A DNA stretch of 22,623 nucleotides, taken from contig JBJXDT010000134.1 of NCBI GenBank assembly GCA_046153505.1, positions 1-22,623 of the forward strand, written 5' to 3'. The position numbers were made by a program, and so were the translations under genes. Shown in pieces: positions 8,190-15,095 of this stretch (its first letter is position 1; every line of letters begins with the position of its first letter). Origin of the DNA: JBJXDT01 sp046153505 (lineage in GTDB: Bacteria > Pseudomonadota > Gammaproteobacteria > Burkholderiales > Methylophilaceae). The notes below the pieces were generated by a model, which had not been told where the DNA came from, made no database searches, and worked only from the letters and a program-made list of their open reading frames with translations.

Positions 8190-8217
8190 ATTCTAGGCGC
8201 TTTTTAAGCTTTAACAA
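8190..8217 (-). promoter_or_regulatory. Candidate sigma70 promoter for moaA-mobA-moeA
   Basis: On the minus strand, TTGTTA (8212-8217; four of six) and TAGAAT (8190-8195; five of six) are separated by 16 bp. The start site would be near 8183, giving a leader of about 40 bases. Its -35 element physically overlaps the -35 element of the divergent fdsG promoter. Confidence 0.5.
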
Positions 8218-8238
8218 GCCTTAGATTAGGTATATCAT
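8211..8238 (+). promoter_or_regulatory. Candidate sigma70 promoter for the formate dehydrogenase operon
   Basis: TTAACA (8211-8216; five of six match TTGACA), 16 bp spacer, TATCAT (8233-8238; five of six match TATAAT). The start site would be near 8245, about 33 bases before the TTG start of fdsG. The -35 hexamer shares bases with that of the moaA promoter on the other strand. Confidence 0.5.
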
Positions 8239-8249
8239 TATGCAATGAT
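8234..8249. promoter_or_regulatory. Dyad over the fdsG -10/start region, possible operator
   Basis: ATCATT atgc AATGAT is a perfect inverted repeat with six-base arms, lying across the -10 hexamer and predicted start site of fdsG. The position suits a repressor or other regulator of the operon. It is short and AT-rich, so chance is possible. The regulator is not identifiable, and no regulatory gene lies next to it. Confidence 0.3.
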
Positions 8250-8277
8250 TACAATTCAGTAACAATTGGAGATTTGT

Positions 8278-8757
8278 TTGATTATAACTGTCTCAAGTTC
8301 TCAATTAGAGAAAATAGAAGCGCATATTGTAGCTCATCAAAACGTGCCTGGCGCTTTGTTGCCCTTGCTGCACGCGATTCAGGACGATATTGGGTATATC
8401 CCAGAGTCAATTTATCCGCAAATTTCAAAAGCACTTGCATTGTCAGTGGCAGAGGTGCATGGCGTAGTTACCTTTTATCATCATTTTCACATACATCCTG
8501 TCGGCAAAAGTACCTTACATATTTGCCGTGCCGAATCTTGCCAATCGATGGGCTCAGAAAAACTAGAAGCCTACGCAAAAAAAACGTTAAATATAGATTA
8601 TCACCAAACTACCTCAGATAACGCGCTTACGCTTGCACCCATCTACTGCTTGGGTAACTGCGCGTTATCACCTGCGGTGATGCTGGATGAAGAAGTATTT
8701 GGTCGTGTAGATACCGCAAAACTGGATGAAATGATTGCCGAAGCGATGGCTAAATAA
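8278..8757 (+). CDS. fdsG: NAD-dependent formate dehydrogenase gamma subunit
   Basis: Homologue of NuoE/24-kDa complex I subunits; carries one [2Fe-2S] cluster in a thioredoxin-like fold and works with FdsB in electron transfer from formate to NAD+. Cluster ligands are visible as C-x4-C (CRAESC) and C-x3-C (CLGNC), the typical NuoE spacing. The N-terminal helical part includes LLPLLHAIQDDIGYIP and EVHGVVTFYHHF, characteristic of the family. The frame is open from a TTG at 8266, but that codon overlaps the ribosome binding site. GGAG at 8268-8271 lies six bases before a second TTG at 8278, which is the better start and gives 159 residues (MIITVSSSQLEKIEAH). First gene of the operon; its stop TAA overlaps the fdsB ATG by one base (TAATG). 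Confidence 0.92.
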   Translation: MIITVSSSQLEKIEAHIVAHQNVPGALLPLLHAIQDDIGYIPESIYPQISKALALSVAEVHGVVTFYHHFHIHPVGKSTLHICRAESCQSMGSEKLEAYAKKTLNIDYHQTTSDNALTLAPIYCLGNCALSPAVMLDEEVFGRVDTAKLDEMIAEAMAK

Positions 8758-10307
8758 TGTCAAATAATGCTTCGATAAAAGTATATGTCCCGCGTGATTC
8801 TAGTGCGCTATCTGTTGGTGCAGAGCGCACTGCAAAAGCAATTCAAGCCGAAGCTGATAAACGTGGCATTAAAATTGAACTCGTTCGTAATGGCTCACGT
8901 GGCATGTTTTGGATTGAGCCGCTGGTTGAAGTAGAAACAACAAAAGGTCGTATCGCATATGCGCCCGTGCAACCAAAAGATGTGGCGAGCTTGTTTGAAG
9001 CGGATTTTTTAAGTGGTGGAGCACATGCTTTAAATCTTGGCCTCACAGAAGAGTTGACTTATCTAAAGAAACAGCAGCGCTTAACGTTTGCACGCGTGGG
9101 CATCACAGACCCTGTTTCGCTAGAAGATTATCTAACGCATAACGGCTATAAAGGCCTTAAAAATGCAATAAAAATGACTGGCGCAGACATTGTCAAAACG
9201 GTGACCGATTCTGGTTTGCGCGGCCGTGGCGGCGCAGCTTTTCCAACAGGTATTAAATGGAATACTGTTTTAAACGCACCTGCCGAACAAAAATACGTGG
9301 TTTGCAATGCGGATGAAGGCGATTCTGGTACTTATTCCGACCGTATGATTATGGAAGATGACCCGTTTGTACTGATTGAAGGCATGACAATTGCGGGCGT
9401 TGCGGTTGGTGCGACTCAGGGCTATATTTACTTACGCAGTGAATATCCACACGCGCTTCAAGTACTAAATGAAGCTATTTCTAAAGCCAATGTAGCGGGT
9501 TATTTGGGTGAGAAAATTTGCGGTTCAAATCATACCTTTCACCTAGAAGTCCGCCGCGCGGCAGGTGCCTATGTGTGTGGCGAAGAAACCTCGTTACTAG
9601 AAAGTTTAGAAGGCAAACGCGGTTTAGTGCGTTTTAAACCACCTTTACCTGCGATTGAGGGTTTATTTGGCAAACCAACTGTCGTTAATAATGTCATAAG
9701 CTTAGCAACCATACCAATTATTTTAGATAAGGGCGCGCAATTTTATGCGGATTACGGTATGGGTCGCTCACGCGGCACTTTGCCAATTCAACTGGCGGGC
9801 AATATTAAGCATGGTGGCTTGGTGGAATTGGCGTTTGGTACAACATTACGTGAGTTGCTATACGATTTTGGCGGTGGCAGCTCTACAGGTAAACCCATCC
9901 GCGCTGTACAAGTGGGTGGGCCTTTAGGCGCATTTTTGCCAGAAGGCCAATTTGATACGCCATTGGACTATGAAGAATTTAGTAAGATTTGGGCGGTGCT
10001 TGGGCATGGTGGCATTGTGGCCTTTGATGACACCGTTGATATGGCTAAAATGGCGCGTTATGCCTTTGAATTTTGCGCGATTGAAAGTTGCGGTAAATGC
10101 ACGCCTTGTCGTATAGGTAGTACACGTGGCGCCGAAGTGATGGATAAGATTATGTCAGGTAAAGATGTTGTGAAAAACATTCAGCTGGTGCGCGATTTAA
10201 GCGATACCATGCTTAATGGTTCGCTATGCGCTTTGGGGGGTATGACGCCGTACCCTGTATTGAGCGCAATGAACCATTTTGCAGAAGATTTTAAGGCTAA
10301 AGTATAA
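8757..10307 (+). CDS. fdsB: NAD-dependent formate dehydrogenase beta subunit
   Basis: 516-residue NuoF-like flavoprotein that binds FMN, a [4Fe-4S] cluster and NAD(H), the site where formate electrons reduce NAD+. The FMN/NAD core includes GLRGRGGAAFPTG (about residue 154 on), VCNADEGDSGTYSDR and the Gly-rich YVCGEETSLLES. The [4Fe-4S] ligands are CGKCTPC (about 446-451) plus SLCALGG near 490. The N-terminal 110 or so residues are extra relative to NuoF and look like the thioredoxin-like domain of FdsB/HoxF-type subunits, but contain no Cys, so no cluster is bound there. Start ATG overlaps the fdsG stop by one base with no Shine-Dalgarno, so it is coupled to fdsG translation. A hairpin lies between its stop and fdsA. 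Confidence 0.95.
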   Translation: MSNNASIKVYVPRDSSALSVGAERTAKAIQAEADKRGIKIELVRNGSRGMFWIEPLVEVETTKGRIAYAPVQPKDVASLFEADFLSGGAHALNLGLTEELTYLKKQQRLTFARVGITDPVSLEDYLTHNGYKGLKNAIKMTGADIVKTVTDSGLRGRGGAAFPTGIKWNTVLNAPAEQKYVVCNADEGDSGTYSDRMIMEDDPFVLIEGMTIAGVAVGATQGYIYLRSEYPHALQVLNEAISKANVAGYLGEKICGSNHTFHLEVRRAAGAYVCGEETSLLESLEGKRGLVRFKPPLPAIEGLFGKPTVVNNVISLATIPIILDKGAQFYADYGMGRSRGTLPIQLAGNIKHGGLVELAFGTTLRELLYDFGGGSSTGKPIRAVQVGGPLGAFLPEGQFDTPLDYEEFSKIWAVLGHGGIVAFDDTVDMAKMARYAFEFCAIESCGKCTPCRIGSTRGAEVMDKIMSGKDVVKNIQLVRDLSDTMLNGSLCALGGMTPYPVLSAMNHFAEDFKAKV

Positions 10308-10310
10308 ATT

Positions 10311-10332
10311 TAATCGCGAAAATGCGCGATTA
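10311..10332 (+). promoter_or_regulatory. Intercistronic hairpin abutting the fdsA ribosome binding site
   Basis: TAATCGCG (10311-10318), loop AAAATG, CGCGATTA (10325-10332): a perfect 8 bp stem in the 35-base gap between fdsB and fdsA. The last stem base is the first A of the Shine-Dalgarno AGGAG (10332-10336), and ATG follows at 10343. No U-run follows, so it is not a standard terminator. It could tune fdsA translation or act as an mRNA processing or stability element. Confidence 0.6.
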
Positions 10333-10342
10333 GGAGCGAAAA

Positions 10343-13246
10343 ATGGACGATATCAAATATACGCAACCGCAACATAGTAGAACAGGTTTTGATGACCAGA
10401 CCGATTACGGCACGCCAGCGAGTCAATCCGATAAACTGGTTAAGCTTAATATTGATGGTCGTGATATTACAGTGCCAGAAGGCACGTCTATTATGCGCGC
10501 CAGCATTATGGCAGGCGTTAATGTGCCAAAACTTTGCGCCACCGATAGTTTGGAGCCGTTCGGTTCATGTCGTTTGTGCGTGGTGGAAATTGAAGGTCGC
10601 CGCGGGTACCCTGCTTCTTGCACAACTCCCGTAGCAGAAGGCCTTAAAGTGCATACACAAACGCCAAAGTTGGCCGATATTCGCCGCGGTACGATGGAGC
10701 TTTATATTTCTGACCATCCACTAGACTGCCTAACTTGCGCTACCAATGGCGATTGTGAGTTACAAGACATGGCAGGCGCAGTGGGATTACGCGAAGTGCG
10801 CTATGGCTATGAAGGCGAAAATCATCTTAAGTCCACTAAAGACGAATCAAACCCCTATTTTACATTTGACCCAAGCAAATGTATTGTTTGTAGCCGTTGT
10901 GTGCGTGCCTGTGAGGAAACGCAAGGTACATTTGCGCTCACTATATCGGGCAGAGGTTTTGAGAGTAAAGTGGCTTCTGGTTTGGGTAATTTTATGGATT
11001 CAGAATGTGTATCTTGTGGCGCCTGTGTACAAGCTTGCCCAACAGCAACACTAATTGAAAAAACCGTAATTGATGCAGGGGTGCCAGAACATTCTGTGAC
11101 TACCACATGCGCTTATTGTGGCGTTGGTTGTAGTTTTAATGCGGAAATGAAGGGCGAGGAAGTTGTGCGTATGACGCCTAACAAAAATGGCGGTGCTAAT
11201 CATGGTCACTCATGTGTGAAAGGTCGCTTTGCTTGGGGTTATGCAACACATAAAGACCGCATTACTACGCCGATGATACGTAAAAGTATTCACGATGCTT
11301 GGAAACAAGTGAGCTGGGATGAGGCTTTTGAATACGCCGCTAGCGAAATTAAACGCATCCAAGCTAAATATGGCAAAGATTCTGTGGGCGGTATAACGTC
11401 ATCTCGTTGTACAAATGAAGAAGTATACGTCACACAAAAATTAGTGCGCGCCGTGTTTGGAAGTAATAATGTGGATACTTGCGCGCGGGTTTGCCACAGC
11501 CCAACTGGTTATGGTTTAAAACAAACATTAGGCGAATCCGCAGGTACACAAACCTTTGATTCTGTGATGAAATCGGACGTAATTTTTGTGATGGGCGCAA
11601 ATCCAACAGATGGGCACCCTGTTTTTGCTAGCCAAATGAAACGCCGTTTACGCGAAGGTGCGAAACTCATTGTAGCCGACCCCCGTGCTATTGACCTAGC
11701 GTCAACCTCACCACACATTCGCGCTGATTATCACTTAGCACTTCGTCCAGGTACCAATGTAGCATTGATTTCAGCGTTGGCGCATGTGGTGGTGAAAGAA
11801 GGTTTGGTTAAAGAAGACTTTGTTAAAGAGCGTTGTGAGTGGGATAGCTTTGTGGCATGGCGTGATTTTGTGGCTAAACCAGAAAACTCACCTGAAGCGC
11901 TCGAAAAAGAGCTTGGTGTGCCAGCACAAAGTGTGCGAGAAGCTGCAAGATTGTTTGCAACAGCAGGTAATGGCGCTATTTACTATGGCTTAGGCGTGAC
12001 CGAGCATAGCCAAGGCTCCACCACCGTCATGGGCATTGCAAACTTAGCTATGGCTACGGGTAATGTGGGCCGCGAAGGTGTTGGCGTAAACCCACTACGC
12101 GGTCAAAACAATGTGCAAGGCTCTTGCGATATGGGATCTATGCCGCATGAGTTTCCAGGATATCGCCATGTAGCCGATGATGAAACACGTGCGATGTTTG
12201 AAAAAGCATGGGGAAGAACGCTAAGCAACGACCCAGGCTTGCGTATTCCTAATATGTTAGATTTAGCCGCAGAGGGTAGTTTTAAGGCGCTGTATTGCGT
12301 CGGTGAAGATATAGCGCAATCTGACCCTGATACCCAGCACGTCACGCATGCGTTAGAAAGTATGGAATGCGTGATTGTGCAAGATTTGTTTCTAAACGAA
12401 ACTGCGATGTATGCTCACGTGTTTTTCCCCGGTGCCTCTTTCCTTGAAAAGAGCGGTACATTTACTAATGCTGAGCGCCGTATTTCACCTGTGCGCAGAG
12501 TCATGGCGCCAAAGAATGGAATGGAAGATTGGGAAATTACGGCCAAACTTTCTAAAGCACTTGGTTATGAAATGAATTATGCACACGCTTCAGAAATTAT
12601 GGACGAGATTGCTGCGCTTACTCCAACATTTAAAGGGGTAAGCTTTAAAAAGCTAGACGAGCTAGGCAGTATTCAGTGGCCTTGCGACGATGAAAACCCA
12701 ACGGGTACACCAACCATGCATATTGATGAGTTTGTGCGCGGCAAAGGTAAATTCTTTATTACTCAATACGTGCCCACCACAGAAAAAGTCAATGCAAAAT
12801 ATCCGCTGATATTAACCACTGGCCGTATCTTGAGCCAATACAACGTAGGGGCACAAACACGCCGTACCAAAAACGTGGCTTGGCATGCTGAAGATATAGT
12901 CGAGATTCATCCACATGATGCTGAAGATAGGGGTATTGTAGAAGGCGATTGGATTGGAATAACTAGCCGCGCGGGTGAAACCGTATTGCGTGCTACGCTG
13001 ACTGAGCGCGTTCAGCCTGGGGTGATTTATACAACATTCCATCACCCAGAATCTGGTGCAAATGTAATTACGACCGACAACTCTGATTGGGCAACTAATT
13101 GCCCTGAGTTTAAGGTAACTGCGGTGCAAGTAAACAAGGTAACGCAGCGTTCTGATTGGCAGAAAAATTACGAAGAATTCGCTGAAGAGCAAATTGAGTT
13201 CACAGGTAAACATGCTGCTACAAAATCGACTGTAGGCGTGAGTTAA
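10343..13246 (+). CDS. fdsA: NAD-dependent formate dehydrogenase alpha (catalytic) subunit
   Basis: 967-residue molybdoenzyme oxidising formate to CO2. Domains in order: a [2Fe-2S] domain (C65, C76, C79, C93); a His-ligated [4Fe-4S] site (H125, C129, C132, C138); two ferredoxin-type [4Fe-4S] clusters (C180/183/186/190 and C222/225/228/232); the MopB [4Fe-4S] motif C256/259/263 with C291; then the Mo-bis-MGD domains. The Mo ligand is Cys384 followed by His385 (CARVCHSPTGYG), where E. coli FdhF has selenocysteine, so this is a Cys-type enzyme. The C-terminal MGD-binding domain starts near YPLILTTGRILSQYN. About 30 polar residues precede the first domain. It has the only strong Shine-Dalgarno among the internal operon genes (AGGAG, six-base spacing). 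Soluble and cytoplasmic: no Tat signal. The architecture matches the O2-tolerant FdsABG enzymes of Rhodobacter and Cupriavidus. Confidence 0.97.
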   Translation: MDDIKYTQPQHSRTGFDDQTDYGTPASQSDKLVKLNIDGRDITVPEGTSIMRASIMAGVNVPKLCATDSLEPFGSCRLCVVEIEGRRGYPASCTTPVAEGLKVHTQTPKLADIRRGTMELYISDHPLDCLTCATNGDCELQDMAGAVGLREVRYGYEGENHLKSTKDESNPYFTFDPSKCIVCSRCVRACEETQGTFALTISGRGFESKVASGLGNFMDSECVSCGACVQACPTATLIEKTVIDAGVPEHSVTTTCAYCGVGCSFNAEMKGEEVVRMTPNKNGGANHGHSCVKGRFAWGYATHKDRITTPMIRKSIHDAWKQVSWDEAFEYAASEIKRIQAKYGKDSVGGITSSRCTNEEVYVTQKLVRAVFGSNNVDTCARVCHSPTGYGLKQTLGESAGTQTFDSVMKSDVIFVMGANPTDGHPVFASQMKRRLREGAKLIVADPRAIDLASTSPHIRADYHLALRPGTNVALISALAHVVVKEGLVKEDFVKERCEWDSFVAWRDFVAKPENSPEALEKELGVPAQSVREAARLFATAGNGAIYYGLGVTEHSQGSTTVMGIANLAMATGNVGREGVGVNPLRGQNNVQGSCDMGSMPHEFPGYRHVADDETRAMFEKAWGRTLSNDPGLRIPNMLDLAAEGSFKALYCVGEDIAQSDPDTQHVTHALESMECVIVQDLFLNETAMYAHVFFPGASFLEKSGTFTNAERRISPVRRVMAPKNGMEDWEITAKLSKALGYEMNYAHASEIMDEIAALTPTFKGVSFKKLDELGSIQWPCDDENPTGTPTMHIDEFVRGKGKFFITQYVPTTEKVNAKYPLILTTGRILSQYNVGAQTRRTKNVAWHAEDIVEIHPHDAEDRGIVEGDWIGITSRAGETVLRATLTERVQPGVIYTTFHHPESGANVITTDNSDWATNCPEFKVTAVQVNKVTQRSDWQKNYEEFAEEQIEFTGKHAATKSTVGVS

Positions 13247-13258
13247 GTAGTCTGAGAG

Positions 13259-14092
13259 ATGCAGGATAATATCCGCACTTTAATCGCGTCACAAAATAGT
13301 TACGCGATTAAAAAATGGAAAAACAATCAATTGCATAATGCGAATGATTGTTTGGCGGAAGAGGTGCCAATTGCACTGGTTTACAACGGGGTCTCGCACG
13401 CAGTGATGCTAGCAACGCCGCAAGATTTAGAAGATTTTGCTTTAGGCTTCTCACTCACCGAAGGCATTCTGCAAATTAAAGGTGAGTTGTATGGTGCTGA
13501 AATTGTTGAATTAGCAGAGGGAATCGAGCTGCAACTTAATATTGCTACTGAGCGCTTTGAAAAACTTAAAGAACGAAGGCGTAGCATGGCGGGGCGCACA
13601 GGTTGTGGGCTTTGTGGTGCTGAAAATTTATCGCAGGTGATGCGCTTACCGCAAGCGAATGCAAGCATTGTGCAACATGCATTACAAAGCATTTCATGGC
13701 AAAGTGTGCAAAATGCATACAACAAAATCCAGCCGCTGCAAGTCTTGCAGCAAATGACAGGTGCTACACATGCATGTGCATGGGCAGATGTGGAAGGGAA
13801 TATAAGCTTAGTGCGCGAGGACGTTGGGCGGCATAATGCGATGGACAAATTGATTGGCGCCCTAGCTAAAACACCTCCGCAGGCCACAGGGTTTGTATTA
13901 ACCACTAGTCGTGCGAGTTATGAAATGGTGCAAAAAGTGATGAGTGCAGGCATTAATATGTTGGCGGCAATCTCCGCCCCTACTGGGCTTGCAGTGCGTA
14001 TTGCCGAAGAAAATAGTGTCACCTTATTGGGTTTTGTACGAAATGGCACGCATGTGGTCTATGCGCATCCTGAACGAATAAATTATAAGTAG
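13259..14092 (+). CDS. fdhD: Formate dehydrogenase accessory sulfurtransferase FdhD (FdsC)
   Basis: 277-residue chaperone that moves sulfur from a cysteine desulfurase to bis-MGD and delivers the sulfurated cofactor to FdsA; essential for activity in characterised systems. The conserved loop RTGCGLCGAENL contains the sulfur-carrying Cys pair C116 and C119. Other family signatures are DLEDFALGFSLTEGI, REDVGRHNAMDKLIG and TSRASYEMVQK. It lies 12 bases after fdsA; a purine run GAGAG touches the ATG directly, an unusually close Shine-Dalgarno. In this operon type the gene is also called fdsC, and its place between fdsA and fdsD is standard. Confidence 0.95.
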   Translation: MQDNIRTLIASQNSYAIKKWKNNQLHNANDCLAEEVPIALVYNGVSHAVMLATPQDLEDFALGFSLTEGILQIKGELYGAEIVELAEGIELQLNIATERFEKLKERRRSMAGRTGCGLCGAENLSQVMRLPQANASIVQHALQSISWQSVQNAYNKIQPLQVLQQMTGATHACAWADVEGNISLVREDVGRHNAMDKLIGALAKTPPQATGFVLTTSRASYEMVQKVMSAGINMLAAISAPTGLAVRIAEENSVTLLGFVRNGTHVVYAHPERINYK

Positions 14093-14101
14093 AAGATTGA
14101 A

Positions 14102-14317
14102 ATGGAAACTGAAAAATTGATCAAAATGGCGAACCAAATCGGAGATTTCTACGAAGCGTTTCCGAATGAGACTGAAACTAGAAAAGAAATTGCGGGACAT
14201 CTTAATAAATTTTGGAATTCAGCAATGCGTAAATCTATCGCGGCACATGTAGAAGATAAACAAGGCGCAGGCTTGCATCAGCGTGTTATCGAAGCGGTCC
14301 AGCAATACCTCAAATGA
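14102..14317 (+). CDS. fdsD: Formate dehydrogenase delta subunit
   Basis: Small acidic/helical protein of 71 residues matching FdsD: the segments LIKMANQIGDFYEAFP and IAGHLNKFWNSAMRKSI are typical. FdsD is the last subunit gene of fdsGBACD operons and is needed for assembly or stability of the enzyme rather than catalysis; it has no cofactor ligands. Nine bases separate it from fdhD, and an AGAAG run overlapping the fdhD stop may serve as ribosome binding site. Confidence 0.92.
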   Translation: METEKLIKMANQIGDFYEAFPNETETRKEIAGHLNKFWNSAMRKSIAAHVEDKQGAGLHQRVIEAVQQYLK

Positions 14318-14345
14318 GTTAAATTCAACTTAATTTAAAGTCGTT

Positions 14346-15095
14346 ATGGATTTATACAGTCAGAGTATTTTAATTATCCCACTTATATTTTTAGCGGCCT
14401 TGTTGTTTTCATCGGTTGGACATGGTGGCGCTTCTGGCTATTTGGCAGTGATGGCTATAATGGCTATAGCGCCAGCTTCTATGCGGCCTGCAGCCTTGAT
14501 TTTGAACGTTTTTGTAGCAAGTATTGCGTTATATAAGTTTTACAAAGCGGGTGCATTTTCCAAAAAAATATTTTTACCCTTGGTGCTTGCTTCGGTTCCC
14601 TGTGCATTTTTTGGCGGTTTGCTCAGCTTACCAACGCAAATATACAAACCCATTATTGGTCTATTGTTACTCTATGCAGCTTGGACATTGTTGCGAAATG
14701 CAAATAAAAATGTCACGGTTGTGGAACCACCCAATACACCTATTTTGCTAGGACTGGGTGGCGGACTGGGATTGCTATCTGGTTTAACGGGCATTGGCGG
14801 CGGCGTACTATTGAGCCCAATATTGCTATTTTTTAGATGGGCAGAAACCAAAGTGGTTTCAGGTATAGCCGCTGGCTTTATCTTGGCTAACTCGCTTGCT
14901 GGCTTAATTGGTGTGCTACAAAAATCACCAAAACTGCCAGTTGGTCTGCCTTATTGGGTGATTGCGGCAGTGCTTGGCGGCTTGATTGGCGCAGAGTTTG
15001 GAAGCAAGCGCCTTGCAAATCCATCCATCAAAAGGTTATTAGCGTTAGTGCTGGTCATTGCGGGCATAAAGTTAATTTTAGACGTGCTTAAATAA
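14346..15095 (+). CDS. TSUP-family (TauE/SafE) membrane transporter
   Basis: 249-residue polytopic inner-membrane protein with about eight hydrophobic segments arranged as two repeats. Each half carries the Gly-rich family signature: FSSVGHGGASGYLAVMA near residue 22 and LTGIGGGVLLSPILLF near residue 146. TSUP proteins move small anions such as sulfite, sulfoacetate or other organic acids; the substrate cannot be read from sequence. It follows fdsD by 28 bases on the same strand with no terminator, so it probably belongs to the formate dehydrogenase transcript. A role in handling formate or a sulfur anion linked to the enzyme is an inference from position. The last 18 bases overlap the 3' end of the convergent glycosyltransferase gene. 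Confidence 0.85.
   Translation: MDLYSQSILIIPLIFLAALLFSSVGHGGASGYLAVMAIMAIAPASMRPAALILNVFVASIALYKFYKAGAFSKKIFLPLVLASVPCAFFGGLLSLPTQIYKPIIGLLLLYAAWTLLRNANKNVTVVEPPNTPILLGLGGGLGLLSGLTGIGGGVLLSPILLFFRWAETKVVSGIAAGFILANSLAGLIGVLQKSPKLPVGLPYWVIAAVLGGLIGAEFGSKRLANPSIKRLLALVLVIAGIKLILDVLK

Noticed and set aside
11492..11494. Possible selenocysteine at the Mo ligand of FdsA
   Set aside because: The codon is TGC (Cys384), not TGA, so no recoding is needed; this is a Cys-type formate dehydrogenase.
12812..13213. 133-residue open frame on the minus strand inside fdsA
   Set aside because: It is fully antisense to the conserved C-terminal domain of FdsA and has no recognisable domain or ribosome binding site.
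14319..14338. Inverted repeat TTAAATT-N6-AATTTAA between fdsD and the TSUP gene
   Set aside because: The stem is only A-T pairs and has no U run after it, so it is too weak to call a terminator; an operator role cannot be supported.
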